This document shows positions 1 through 8,157 of a DNA stretch of 64,000 nt, in pieces. Source of the stretch: Scytonema hofmannii PCC 7110 (lineage in GTDB: Bacteria; Cyanobacteriota; Cyanobacteriia; Cyanobacteriales; Nostocaceae); contig NZ_KQ976354.1 in NCBI RefSeq assembly GCF_000346485.2, positions 9,039,333 to 9,103,332 of the forward strand. Direction: 5' to 3'. The position numbers were made by a program, and so were the translations under genes. Each line of letters opens with the position of its first letter. Position 1 is the stretch's first letter. Below the pieces are notes generated by a model. The model worked only from the letters and a program-made list of their open reading frames with translations, did no database searches and was not told where the DNA came from.

Positions 1-820
1 CTACAATATCTTGGACATCAGAAGGAGTCACGGTCGATTTTTCTTCAATTGTTGCTTGTATAAAGAGATTAAAGCAGATAACTTGGGTAAAATAGGGATG
101 CCCTGCTGAGAGTTTCAAAATAGCTTTGATAGCATCCTCGTTATACTCCAACAGACCCTGCGCTGGTCTAGTAATGAGTCGTCTAGCACTTATCTCATTA
201 AGTAAACCAATTTCTTGATATGGTGGGCTATTAAATAACTGAGACAGGTACTGAAAATCATCATTAGCCCGTCCTACTACTGGAATAAAAACTAATTTTG
301 TTTGTTGCTTTAGCAGTGATTGTAAATATCTAAAAAAACTATTTGCCATATTTAATATCTCATCGTCGCTCCTGACAACATCAAATTCATCCAGTAATAG
401 CACTAAATTTTTCTCACCTAACTTCTGAAAAACTTGTGGTAAAAAATGGTTAGAAAATATATTTATATTGTTTGTCAATTCTTCATGGGAAGGAATTGTT
501 ATAAGATTTGAATCTAGCTCTAAATCTTCTGCAATAGTTTCAGCTAAATTGTATAATATATCACTCAAAGAAGAATGACTGTGACCTTGCAAATCAAAAA
601 AAACAAAGACAAACTCTTGGCAAGTAACTTGGTGGGGAATTTGTCTGAGTAAAGAGGATTTACCAATGCGCCGTTGACCGTGCAATAAGAGAAATTTTAT
701 ATTCTCTTCGAGATTATCTTTAATAAACAGTAATAAATCTTCGCGGCCAAAAAATTTTTCCGGAGCATCAATTTGCTTACCGATTATGTAAGGATTTTTC
801 CTAGTATTGATGTTCGTCAT
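1..820 (-). CDS. AAA/STAND-like ATP-binding protein (3' end beyond window)
   Basis: The reading frame starts with ATG at 820 and is open for 273 codons to the window edge, so the C-terminus is missing. The N-terminus has the FFGRE element typical of AAA_16/STAND-type ATPases. Next come a Walker A (GQRRIGKSSLL, about residue 50) and a Walker B (LVLLLDEFDVV, about residue 140). The later SAGHPYFTQ stretch resembles the sensor-2/winged region of this group. It lies 29 bp downstream of another ATPase of the same general type on the same strand, so the pair is probably co-transcribed. Proteins of this kind often act as regulatory or conflict-system switches; the partner and role here are unknown. 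Confidence 0.75.
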   Translation of the reverse strand, partial: MTNINTRKNPYIIGKQIDAPEKFFGREDLLLFIKDNLEENIKFLLLHGQRRIGKSSLLRQIPHQVTCQEFVFVFFDLQGHSHSSLSDILYNLAETIAEDLELDSNLITIPSHEELTNNINIFSNHFLPQVFQKLGEKNLVLLLDEFDVVRSDDEILNMANSFFRYLQSLLKQQTKLVFIPVVGRANDDFQYLSQLFNSPPYQEIGLLNEISARRLITRPAQGLLEYNEDAIKAILKLSAGHPYFTQVICFNLFIQATIEEKSTVTPSDVQDIV

Positions 821-849
821 CTTCTTTCCACAGAGTTGTCTGGTTAACT

Positions 850-2136
850 TTAGATTAATCCTTTGGGGAACGCAGCTACTAACTTAGCAAACCATTCGAT
901 AGTAGATAGAACTTCATCTTTATGCTGCCAGATTGAGTTAATTTGACTGAGTTGTTTATGGCTTATTAATTTAAGAAATACCTTTTCTCTTTGTTGAATT
1001 AACGGAACATCAGTATTCCAAACTTCTTGAATTACCCATCGCTGCATCATTAAAGAAGCAAAGGAATATACGGTTTTCTCCTGCTCTTTTTTGCAAACAA
1101 TCACACCTTGTTCTTCCAAGTTGGTCAATTCCCTTCCTCTTTGAGTAAATATCAGTTCAATATTACTCAAGTCAAAGTTTTTCTTCTTATGCAGACGACC
1201 ATTTAAATGAAACAAAGCTAGCAACATCAAAAGACTCTGTTCTATTTCACTACACATACCCCAAGTAATTTGGAAAATATGCCTGGTACTTTTTTCAAAG
1301 TTTTTGATAAATTCTTGAACATCAGGAACTTTATTATTTTTTCTATCCGTTTCTAGCTGTGCGTATAACTGAAAACCAGCTATCTGTAGCAGAGTCGGAT
1401 GTCCACCAGCGATTTCTTTAATTGCTTCTCGTAATTCTAGTGTCATTGGCATGACACCCAGTAATTGTTCAATTTCTCTGTCATTCAATAGCTTGAGGTG
1501 CTGAAACAGATAGTGGTTATACCACGGGGAAGCGTTGGGATTGAGTTTTGGACCGAGTTCACTTAAGCGCTTGAGTGAGGTCACAACCATTGCGAGAGAT
1601 TTACCTCCAGGAGAAGCAACAGCCAAACTACGGCACTCGCTCAAGAATTGTTGCATATTTGCTTCGGTATATTCCTTATTTTCTTGCAAGGCTACATCAA
1701 AGTCGTTGACTAGCAGCACCAAGAATTTACCTTTTTTACCAAGCCTCTGCAATATTTTGTTGAGGCTATCTTTTGTTGTTTGCCCTTGTACCAAGATCTG
1801 CTCAATTTCAGCCTGCAATATAGGTTCACTCTCCAAGTTATCTTTCATAACACTCAATACTTCTCGCCAAAAACCTGAAGGAGTGAAAGGTTGGATATTC
1901 TCACAACTGAGAAGAGCAATTACAGCTTTTGATGGATCTAATCTATGTTCTTGCCAAACTGCGGGTGAAGCCAGTAAATCTAAGAAAGAAGATCTACCCA
2001 TTCCTGGCCCAGCCCAAATAGCTAAGTGACCGCGCTGAGAGATTTGATCGAATGAAACTGCTATTTCATATTTCCGTCCTACAAAAAATTTTGAGGGAAC
2101 TGGCTTTTTTGGGAAAAAGGGATTGTTTGATATCAT
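850..2136 (-). CDS. AAA/STAND-like ATPase with Arg in place of the Walker A Lys
   Basis: This 428-aa protein has the same N-terminal layout as its downstream neighbour: an FFVGRKYE element, then a Walker A-like loop GPGMGRSSF (about residue 44) and a Walker B-like LVLLVNDFDVAL (about residue 143). A GGHPTLLQIAG segment near residue 245 corresponds to the sensor-2 area, and the C-terminus looks like a winged-helix-rich tail. The invariant Walker A lysine is replaced by arginine, which usually weakens or abolishes ATP hydrolysis, so this may be a nucleotide-binding or regulatory partner of the intact ATPase that follows. The start is the ATG at 2136. The function is not known. Confidence 0.75.
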   Translation of the reverse strand: MISNNPFFPKKPVPSKFFVGRKYEIAVSFDQISQRGHLAIWAGPGMGRSSFLDLLASPAVWQEHRLDPSKAVIALLSCENIQPFTPSGFWREVLSVMKDNLESEPILQAEIEQILVQGQTTKDSLNKILQRLGKKGKFLVLLVNDFDVALQENKEYTEANMQQFLSECRSLAVASPGGKSLAMVVTSLKRLSELGPKLNPNASPWYNHYLFQHLKLLNDREIEQLLGVMPMTLELREAIKEIAGGHPTLLQIAGFQLYAQLETDRKNNKVPDVQEFIKNFEKSTRHIFQITWGMCSEIEQSLLMLLALFHLNGRLHKKKNFDLSNIELIFTQRGRELTNLEEQGVIVCKKEQEKTVYSFASLMMQRWVIQEVWNTDVPLIQQREKVFLKLISHKQLSQINSIWQHKDEVLSTIEWFAKLVAAFPKGLI

Positions 2137-2162
2137 GAATCTCTAAGCTTGTTATACATATT

Positions 2163-2261
2163 GGGAGCATCCAGTTTCGGAAGAAACATAATTCTTTGAC
2201 GCCAGAACCAGGACTATATCCTTTGTCTAAACAAATCGATCTGCCAAAAGTGGATGCTCCC
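2163..2261. repeat. MITE-like element with imperfect terminal inverted repeats
   Basis: GGGAGCATCCA at 2163-2173 is exactly inverted at 2251-2261, and the match continues imperfectly inward to about 16 bp. The enclosed 99 bp have no coding potential. This is the architecture of a small non-autonomous transposable element. No clear target-site duplication is visible, so a structured RNA or a regulatory palindrome is also possible. Confidence 0.4.
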
Positions 2262-3029
2262 TAGATATTTTTAAGGATCGCTTCTTTCTAGACGTTCCTG
2301 ATTTATCCAGGACTGACGTACTTTACAATCACGCTTAAATCTCAATCATGAAAGCGTTTTTTGCTTATCAAAACCACAGAAAGCTTTTGATAAATATCTC
2401 TGTCCGTAAATTTTTAATGACTACATTATTGTGTTTGAAAAATATTACTGGCTTTATGTATTAGATAACCCTTTATTTGTCTATTTACGTAAATTTTCTG
2501 TGAAGTTTCTGTGAATTTTAGATTTTTTATAAGTATTTTCACGTTGATATAAAGTTCTAGAGCGCCAGTACATGAATAACAATTAGGGCAAAAAGGGCTT
2601 GATTTCACCTCCTATTTTCCCTTAATCGAGCAGTTTTGAGAGTGTAGCAACAAAAAGTATCAGATCTTGCGATTTTTACTACGACCACGAATATTAAGAT
2701 TCCTGTTTTCATCTAAATCTATTACATCCATCCAAGGTAATAATTGTATTATATCTCAGGAAATAGTTATAATTTTCACTAAAGATTGGGTGCTTCTCTA
2801 TACACAACACTACAAGGAGAAGTTATTGCACAGTAGAACATGGCTGGTATCAAGCTTCATGAGCCGCTTTCATTACATTAACACGTGGGTCAAGAAGCTC
2901 CTGTACGTTCGCTCCCATATCTGATATTTTTCAGGCATTAGCAAGGTTCGATACTCAATTATTGAGAAACCTAGACATCAAAGATGGACGAAAAGGTTTC
3001 TACAAAATAATTATTTTCAGTAGAAAAAT
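2262..3029. other. Gene-free intergenic region upstream of the porin gene
   Basis: About 770 bp of AT-rich DNA. The short open frames here (for example 2667-2924 plus and 2426-2608 minus) show no recognisable motif, signal peptide or ribosome binding site and look like chance. The promoter of the porin gene at 3030 is presumably in the last 200 bp, but no convincing -35/-10 pair was identified. Confidence 0.5.
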
Positions 3030-4661
3030 ATGTTTAGTTTTTTCAAAGCTTCTATAGGTTTAGGTTCTGCTGTCTTGATTTTGATTTTGGTGCTAACTCA
3101 GATTGCAAGGGTTAAGGCTGAAGAGGCGATATCTGGTAACAATCCACCAGAAGTTTTGACAACTGACAAAAGCACTGATTCCCTTCAGCAAGTTAATCAA
3201 TACGTTCAAATGAGTTCAGCACAAGTCACTTCAGTTTCTCAGCTTTCTGATGTGCAACCGACTGACTGGGCATTTCAAGCGTTACAGTCTCTAGTTGAGC
3301 GTTATGGCTGTATTGCTGGATATCCCAATGGTGGTTTCAAAGGGAATCGCGCCATGACTCGCTTTGAGTTTGCTACTGCATTAAACACCTGCTTAGACAG
3401 AGTTAATCAACGAATTGCTGTTGATACCGCAGGGACGGTTGCCAAAGAAGATTTGGCGACTGTGCAAAAGCTGCAAGAGGAATTCACAACAGAACTTGCC
3501 ACCCTGCGGGGTAGAGTTGATGTTTTGGAAGCACATACCGCACAGCTAATGACACAAGAGTTTTCTACAACCACGGAACTCAATGGTCAGTTAATATTTG
3601 CTGCTGTAGATGCTTTTGGAGATGCTAGCCGTGGTGGAAATGGAGATAATAGCAACCCCACATTTTCTAGTCGGTTACGCCTCAACTTTAGAGCGAGCTT
3701 TACCGGAAAAGATAAGTTCCTGGCACGAATTCAAGCAAGTAGTGTTAATAATCCGTCTGCACCCGGAAATGAAGCTCGCTTAAGTTTCCAATCTGGTAGT
3801 AATTCAACTAATGATGCTTTGCTTAGTAAGCTTCATTATAGTTTTCCTATAGGTGATACAGTAAATGTTCTGGTTGCTACAGGCTTTAATACTTACTTTG
3901 ATGATGGGGATGTAGTTAACCCTCTAAAAAACGATGGAGATGGTGCCATTTCTCGTTTTGGTCGATACAACTCTATCTACCGCCTGGGTGGAGATACGGG
4001 TGTAGTTGTGACTTTTGAGCCTAAGCCTAATACGAATATCAAAGCAGAGGTGATGTATCTAGCGAAAAATACCAACAACCCTGCTAGCGGCTTATTTAAC
4101 GGTAACTATGGTGCATTGGGACAGATTATAATCTTTCCAAATAAAAAAGATACAGGTACCAAAATTGCCTTCACTTACGTCAATGCTTATAACGACGACG
4201 GTTTAGGACATAATACTGGCAGTTTATCATCAAACTTGGGAGGCAGAAAAGTTTCTTCTAATTCCTATGGTATTGAAACGAATGTAAAAATTACTAATGG
4301 TTTTCAACTTGGTGGATGGGTAGGCTATACGAATGCACGAGCGCTGACTGGAGAAGTGAAAGGCAATGCTAATATCTGGAACTGGGCTATTACCTTAGCC
4401 TTCCCTGATTTGGGCAAAAAGGGGAATTTGGGAGGGATGATCATCGGGATGCAGCCTAAATTGACTGGTACTTCAGCACCCTTATCAGACTTACCTCGCC
4501 GCGATCCAGATACTGGGTTTCACATTGAAGGGTTTTATCGGTATAAAATCAACGAAAAAATCAGCATTACTCCAGGTTTTATTTGGCTGACAGCACCAAA
4601 TCATGATAATCAGAATGACGACATTTTTTTAGGAGTAGTTAGGACTACCTTCGAGATCTGA
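3030..4661 (+). CDS. SLH-domain OprB-type outer-membrane porin (iron-uptake porin family)
   Basis: This 543-aa protein starts with a signal peptide (hydrophobic stretch about residues 8-28, ending near VKAEE). A single S-layer homology domain follows at about residues 68-125 (LSDVQPTDWAFQAL, CIAGYPNGGF and AMTRFEFATAL are its landmarks). A coiled-coil linker at about 135-170 would span the periplasm. The rest is a beta-rich OprB-like barrel. In cyanobacteria such proteins are anchored to the cell-wall polymer through SLH and form the main outer-membrane channels; several are linked to iron and other inorganic-ion uptake. Length and domain order are normal for the family. It stands alone, and the substrate cannot be read from the sequence. 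Confidence 0.9.
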   Translation: MFSFFKASIGLGSAVLILILVLTQIARVKAEEAISGNNPPEVLTTDKSTDSLQQVNQYVQMSSAQVTSVSQLSDVQPTDWAFQALQSLVERYGCIAGYPNGGFKGNRAMTRFEFATALNTCLDRVNQRIAVDTAGTVAKEDLATVQKLQEEFTTELATLRGRVDVLEAHTAQLMTQEFSTTTELNGQLIFAAVDAFGDASRGGNGDNSNPTFSSRLRLNFRASFTGKDKFLARIQASSVNNPSAPGNEARLSFQSGSNSTNDALLSKLHYSFPIGDTVNVLVATGFNTYFDDGDVVNPLKNDGDGAISRFGRYNSIYRLGGDTGVVVTFEPKPNTNIKAEVMYLAKNTNNPASGLFNGNYGALGQIIIFPNKKDTGTKIAFTYVNAYNDDGLGHNTGSLSSNLGGRKVSSNSYGIETNVKITNGFQLGGWVGYTNARALTGEVKGNANIWNWAITLAFPDLGKKGNLGGMIIGMQPKLTGTSAPLSDLPRRDPDTGFHIEGFYRYKINEKISITPGFIWLTAPNHDNQNDDIFLGVVRTTFEI

Positions 4662-4818
4662 ACAAAGACTCAAAGCATAAGTCATAGATTTATCTTTAAT
4701 GCAATGTATAGGAAGTATTAAGTTAGGTTGAGGGGGTTACTTTCCATGTTTGACCGATAAATAGTTGTATATTGGGGTACAAGTTGGAGATGAAATTGCT
4801 GTGGTGTGAGATTTTTAA

Positions 4819-5379
4819 ATGGAAAAAACGGAATTAAGGCGATCGCTCCTCAAAAAACGTCAGTCCATGTCTGTAGCAGAGTGGAAACAAAAGAGCGATC
4901 GCATTTGCCAAAACCTCCTACAGTCATCTATTTTTGCTCAGTCAAAAACAATACTTGCTTATTTCAGCTTTCGCCAAGAACCAGATCTCAGCTTTCTATT
5001 TACAGACACTTCTCACTATTGGGGATTTCCTCGGTGCGTTGATAATGAACTAAGCTGGCATTATTGGAAACCCAACGAGCCTGTAAAAACTGGTACTTAC
5101 GGAATTATGGAACCATCACCTAACGCTCCTACCATAAACCCTATGGAAGTGGATTTAATTCTTGTACCCTGTGTTGCTTGTGACTATCAAGGTTATCGCT
5201 TGGGTTATGGCGGTGGATATTATGACCGATTGTTGAGTTCTGCTGAGTGGGAAAAAAAGCCAACCATAGGAATTGTATTTGAATTTGCTTATCTGCCCCA
5301 ATTACCTGTAGACCCTTGGGATAAGCCTTTACAAGGAGTTTGTACAGAAATAGATTTAGACACTCCGGAATTTAACTGA
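4819..5379 (+). CDS. 5-formyltetrahydrofolate cyclo-ligase
   Basis: This 186-aa protein is full length for the 5,10-methenyltetrahydrofolate synthetase family, which converts 5-formyl-THF to 5,10-methenyl-THF using ATP in folate salvage. The N-terminal basic segment (LRRSLLKKRQSM) and the C-terminal RLGYGGGYYDRLL nucleotide/folate-binding motif (about residues 129-141) are both present. The start is the ATG at 4819. Bases 4922-5349 recur at 6835-7262 with only about seven differences, so part of this gene was duplicated recently. This copy is the intact one. Confidence 0.93.
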   Translation: MEKTELRRSLLKKRQSMSVAEWKQKSDRICQNLLQSSIFAQSKTILAYFSFRQEPDLSFLFTDTSHYWGFPRCVDNELSWHYWKPNEPVKTGTYGIMEPSPNAPTINPMEVDLILVPCVACDYQGYRLGYGGGYYDRLLSSAEWEKKPTIGIVFEFAYLPQLPVDPWDKPLQGVCTEIDLDTPEFN

Positions 5380-5427
5380 AATAATAGTATATTTAATCAC
5401 TACTAAACCGGAGTGCAGAGAACAGTT

Positions 5428-6357
5428 GTGACAGAGCCACAAGCAAACTATGACTCGCCTTGGAAAGAGGCGCTAGAACTCTACTTTGAAGCATTTATTG
5501 AATTTTTCTTCCCCCAAGCTCATCGAGAAATTGATTGGCAACGGGGTTATGAGTTTTTAGACAAAGAATTTCAGCAGATCGTCAAAGAAGCAGAAGTTGG
5601 TAAACTTTTTGTAGACAAGCTAGTCAAAGTCTGGCGACGAGATGGAGAACAAGCGTGGGTATTGATCCACGTAGAAATACAGAGTCAGGTGGATTCAAAT
5701 CTTGCCAAGCGTATATATCAGTATCACTACCGAATTTTTGACCGCTATAACCAACAAGTGGTAAGTCTAGCAGTATTGGGAGACACGCAAGCTTCTTGGC
5801 GACCACAACAGTACAGCTATGAACTTTGGGGTTGTCAGATGAGTCTGAAGTTTCCCAGCGTGAAGCTATTAGACTACGAAACACAATTGACAACATTAGA
5901 ACAGAATCCAAACCCCTTTGCTGTGTTAGTCATGGCACACTTGCGAACTCAAGCCACGACTCAAGATTCACAAGGGCGATTGCAATGGAAGTTGAGTTTG
6001 ATAAGGCAGTTGTATGAGTTAGGGTACACTAGAAACAAAATCCTTCAGTTGTTCCGATTAATTGATTGGATGATGGCTTTGCCGGAGGAACTGGAGCGAG
6101 TCTTTGATAATGAAATGAATCGTTACGAGGAAGAAAAGAAAATGCCATACATCACCAGTGTCGAGCGGGTTGGAATGTTAAAAGTGCAACGAGAAGCCGT
6201 GATTGATGTTTTAACCACAAGGTTTGAAGAAGTGCCACCAGAGTTAATGGACCAAATTGACAACTTGTACGATATGCCTTTTCTCAAGCAACTGCTTAAG
6301 CAAGCAATTACTATTAGTTCGCTAGAGGAATTTCAGCAGCTACTGACACAAAATTGA
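5428..6357 (+). CDS. Rpn-family PD-(D/E)XK nuclease / putative transposase-like protein
   Basis: The protein (about 309 aa) begins with the family signature DSPWKEALELYFEAF and contains the catalytic-type strand HVEIQSQ near residue 75, preceded by the REIDW segment that supplies the first acidic residue. This matches the cyanobacterial branch of the Rpn recombination-promoting nuclease/PDDEXK transposase-like family. The C-terminal helical part (LEEFQQLL end) is also typical. Two GTG codons, 5413 and 5428, can start the frame; 5428 is preferred because it has AGAG upstream and gives the usual N-terminus. The gene sits between the intact cyclo-ligase gene and its partial duplicate, so it may have had a part in, or been a passenger of, that rearrangement. 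Its cellular role is uncertain. Confidence 0.75.
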   Translation: MTEPQANYDSPWKEALELYFEAFIEFFFPQAHREIDWQRGYEFLDKEFQQIVKEAEVGKLFVDKLVKVWRRDGEQAWVLIHVEIQSQVDSNLAKRIYQYHYRIFDRYNQQVVSLAVLGDTQASWRPQQYSYELWGCQMSLKFPSVKLLDYETQLTTLEQNPNPFAVLVMAHLRTQATTQDSQGRLQWKLSLIRQLYELGYTRNKILQLFRLIDWMMALPEELERVFDNEMNRYEEEKKMPYITSVERVGMLKVQREAVIDVLTTRFEEVPPELMDQIDNLYDMPFLKQLLKQAITISSLEEFQQLLTQN

Positions 6358-6368
6358 TTGCGCTGTAA

Positions 6369-6399
6369 GAATCCCAATTTCTCGAAGAAGTCGGGATTC
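6369..6399. repeat. Imperfect dispersed palindrome (GAAGAAGTCGGGATT type)
   Basis: A hairpin with arms AATCCC and GGGATT surrounds a loop rich in CTCGAAGAAGT. The same palindrome in cleaner form occurs at 18141-18173 and 59706-59738. It could stop transcription after the Rpn gene, but no T-run follows, so a dispersed repeat is the safer call. Confidence 0.4.
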
Positions 6400-6453
6400 G
6401 GAAATCAGGATTGAACCAAAAGCGAGTTATCAATAATTTGACATCAATTCTCT

Positions 6454-6838
6454 TCAAATTATAGTTTTGGTATTCTCGCAGATAGAAGTGGCTGTTAGGT
6501 TTGGAGATCGCACCACTTCAAAAGAACTTGGTTTCCAGGTATTAAGTATTGCTCTGATGGACTCTAAATCATTTAAATATTCATTGACTTCTATTCTCTG
6601 CTTCTCAAGCATGGCAATAATTTCAGGAGCCTCTACTTCCTTTATTGCTCGCCACTTCAATATAGAATCAAATTGAGACTGAAATCTATTAATATTGCTC
6701 CAATGATGGCATTTAAAAAGGTGCTTTTACCTGCTTTCATTGCTGCAATCACTGCAACATGATATTTTTGTGCTGTTGGTAGATATTTGAGGAACTGAGA
6801 GAATGCGATCCGGGTATAAAATGGCTGTGTGTGAAGTC
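6454..6838 (-). pseudogene. Gutted dynamin-like GTPase remnant
   Basis: In the upstream part one frame reads AFSQFLKYLPTAQKYHVAV, then IAAMKAGKSTFLNAIIGA, an unmistakable G1/P-loop of a dynamin-family GTPase. Immediately after it the frame shifts, and the sequence resumes as FQSQFDSILKWRAIKEVE and a helical EKQRIEVNEYLNDLESIRAIL tail ending at 6454. Several hundred central codons (G2-G5 motifs and the middle domain) are missing. The P-loop part has no start codon because the sequence is cut at 6835-6838, exactly where the duplicated cyclo-ligase segment begins. It is therefore a doubly deleted pseudogene. Confidence 0.6.
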
Positions 6839-7286
6839 ATCTATTTTTGCTCAGTCAAAAACAATACTTGCTTATTTCAGCTTTCGTCAAGAACCAGATC
6901 TCAGCTTTCTATTTACAGACACTTCTCGCTGTTGGGGATTTCCTCGGTGCGTTGATAATGAACTAAGCTGGCATTATTGGAAACCCAACGAGCCTGTAAA
7001 AACTGGTACTTACGGAATTATGGAACCATCACCCAACGCTTCCACCATAAACCCTATGGAAGTGGATTTAATTCTTGTACCCTGTGTTGCTTGTGACTAT
7101 CAAGGTTATCGCTTGGGTTATGGCGGTGGATATTATGACCGATTGTTGAGTTCTGCTGAGTGGGAAAAAAAGCCAACCATAGGAATTGTATTTGAATTTG
7201 CTTATCTGCCCCAATTACCTGTAGACCCTTGGGATAAGCCTTTGCAAGGAGTTTGTACAGAATTCAGCCACAAGCCTACCTGCTAA
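6831..7286 (+). pseudogene. Truncated duplicate of the 5-formyl-THF cyclo-ligase gene
   Basis: Bases 6835-7262 copy 4922-5349 with no indels and about seven substitutions (about 98% identity). The copy lacks the first 34 codons, including the basic N-terminal segment, and after GVCTE runs into unrelated sequence (FSHKPTC stop). A GTG at 6831 could start a 151-aa frame, but without the N-terminal substrate-binding part the product is unlikely to be active. HYWG has become RCWG. Both junctions are sharp, and the left one abuts the GTPase remnant. Confidence 0.75.
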
Positions 7287-7351
7287 GCCATAGAGTAACA
7301 AGTTTACAGCCAGCAGTGGTTTGCGTCCTAGTTAGCATTATCTGTTTCCGT

Positions 7352-8005
7352 CTAGGAATTTATCTGCTTTCTAAGCTCTCTTAGAACTTTACTGCTACCT
7401 TCTTGAAACGCCTGCTTTACCAACTTAGGAATTAACTCAAGAATTGGTAAGTCGGGAAAGGTAGGGCTGGTATTAGATTCTACGTATTTGCCATTTGTGA
7501 GGACATTAATCGTAAATTTTTCCTGAGTATAGATCCAGACTTCAGGAACTGCTAAAGCTTCGTAGGCATCAAGGGTAGTACTAGAAGTTACATCCGCTTC
7601 AATTGCCAAGTCAGGCGGTGGATCGATTGTCAGATCGATTTTCATACGATCGCGAACTTTACGAGCATTTTGAATGTAAAAACAGGTATCGGGTTCAAGT
7701 CCTACAGCATTTGCTTGTTTTCTAAATGTCGTTGAGCCAAAATCTTCCCAATCTTGCTCTTGGACATCAAGCAAAATTTTCACGATATCTCCAATAATTC
7801 TATGGGGTCTTTCATGAGCAGGTAGGGGTGACATTATTTCTAAAATTCCTTGGCTGTAAGCAATTCTAGTTTTTATTCCCGTTGTTTCTCTTTCCTCCAA
7901 AATGGCTTCAAATTGCTCCCAGGTTATATCATGGATGGCGATCGTACTACCTGGGTTTAACTGAATATTTTTGATAGGAATTGTGACGGATGTTGCAGCT
8001 GCCAT
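7352..8005 (-). CDS. Uma2-family (DUF820) PD-(D/E)XK endonuclease-like protein
   Basis: The start at 8005 gives a 217-aa protein of normal family length beginning MAAATSV. The longer open frame upstream is read through a palindromic repeat and is not conserved in style. Landmarks are TWEQFEAILEER, the GILEIMSPLPAHE strand, EPDTCFYI, and the core DLAIEADVTSSTTLD with the catalytic acidic pair, followed by VPEVWIY. Uma2 genes are present in dozens of copies in cyanobacteria; their target and role are not established. The gene is solitary. Confidence 0.85.
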   Translation of the reverse strand: MAAATSVTIPIKNIQLNPGSTIAIHDITWEQFEAILEERETTGIKTRIAYSQGILEIMSPLPAHERPHRIIGDIVKILLDVQEQDWEDFGSTTFRKQANAVGLEPDTCFYIQNARKVRDRMKIDLTIDPPPDLAIEADVTSSTTLDAYEALAVPEVWIYTQEKFTINVLTNGKYVESNTSPTFPDLPILELIPKLVKQAFQEGSSKVLRELRKQINS

Positions 8006-8157
8006 AAACTTGAATCTGACTATTATCGACGATCTTAATACCAATTCAAAAAATTTTTGCTGTTCATTAAGACACAGCCTTTTGCAGGGTATTAGCCCAC
8101 CACTGACACAGAACGGGCGAGACGCCCGTACCACAACCACAAGAGTGCTGAAAACTT

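Noticed and set aside
1535-2029. 164-aa plus-strand frame opposite the ATPase
   Set aside because: It is the antisense shadow of a gene with clear ATPase motifs.
2667-2924. 85-aa open frame upstream of the porin gene
   Set aside because: No motif, no ribosome site, and the composition is like the surrounding non-coding DNA.
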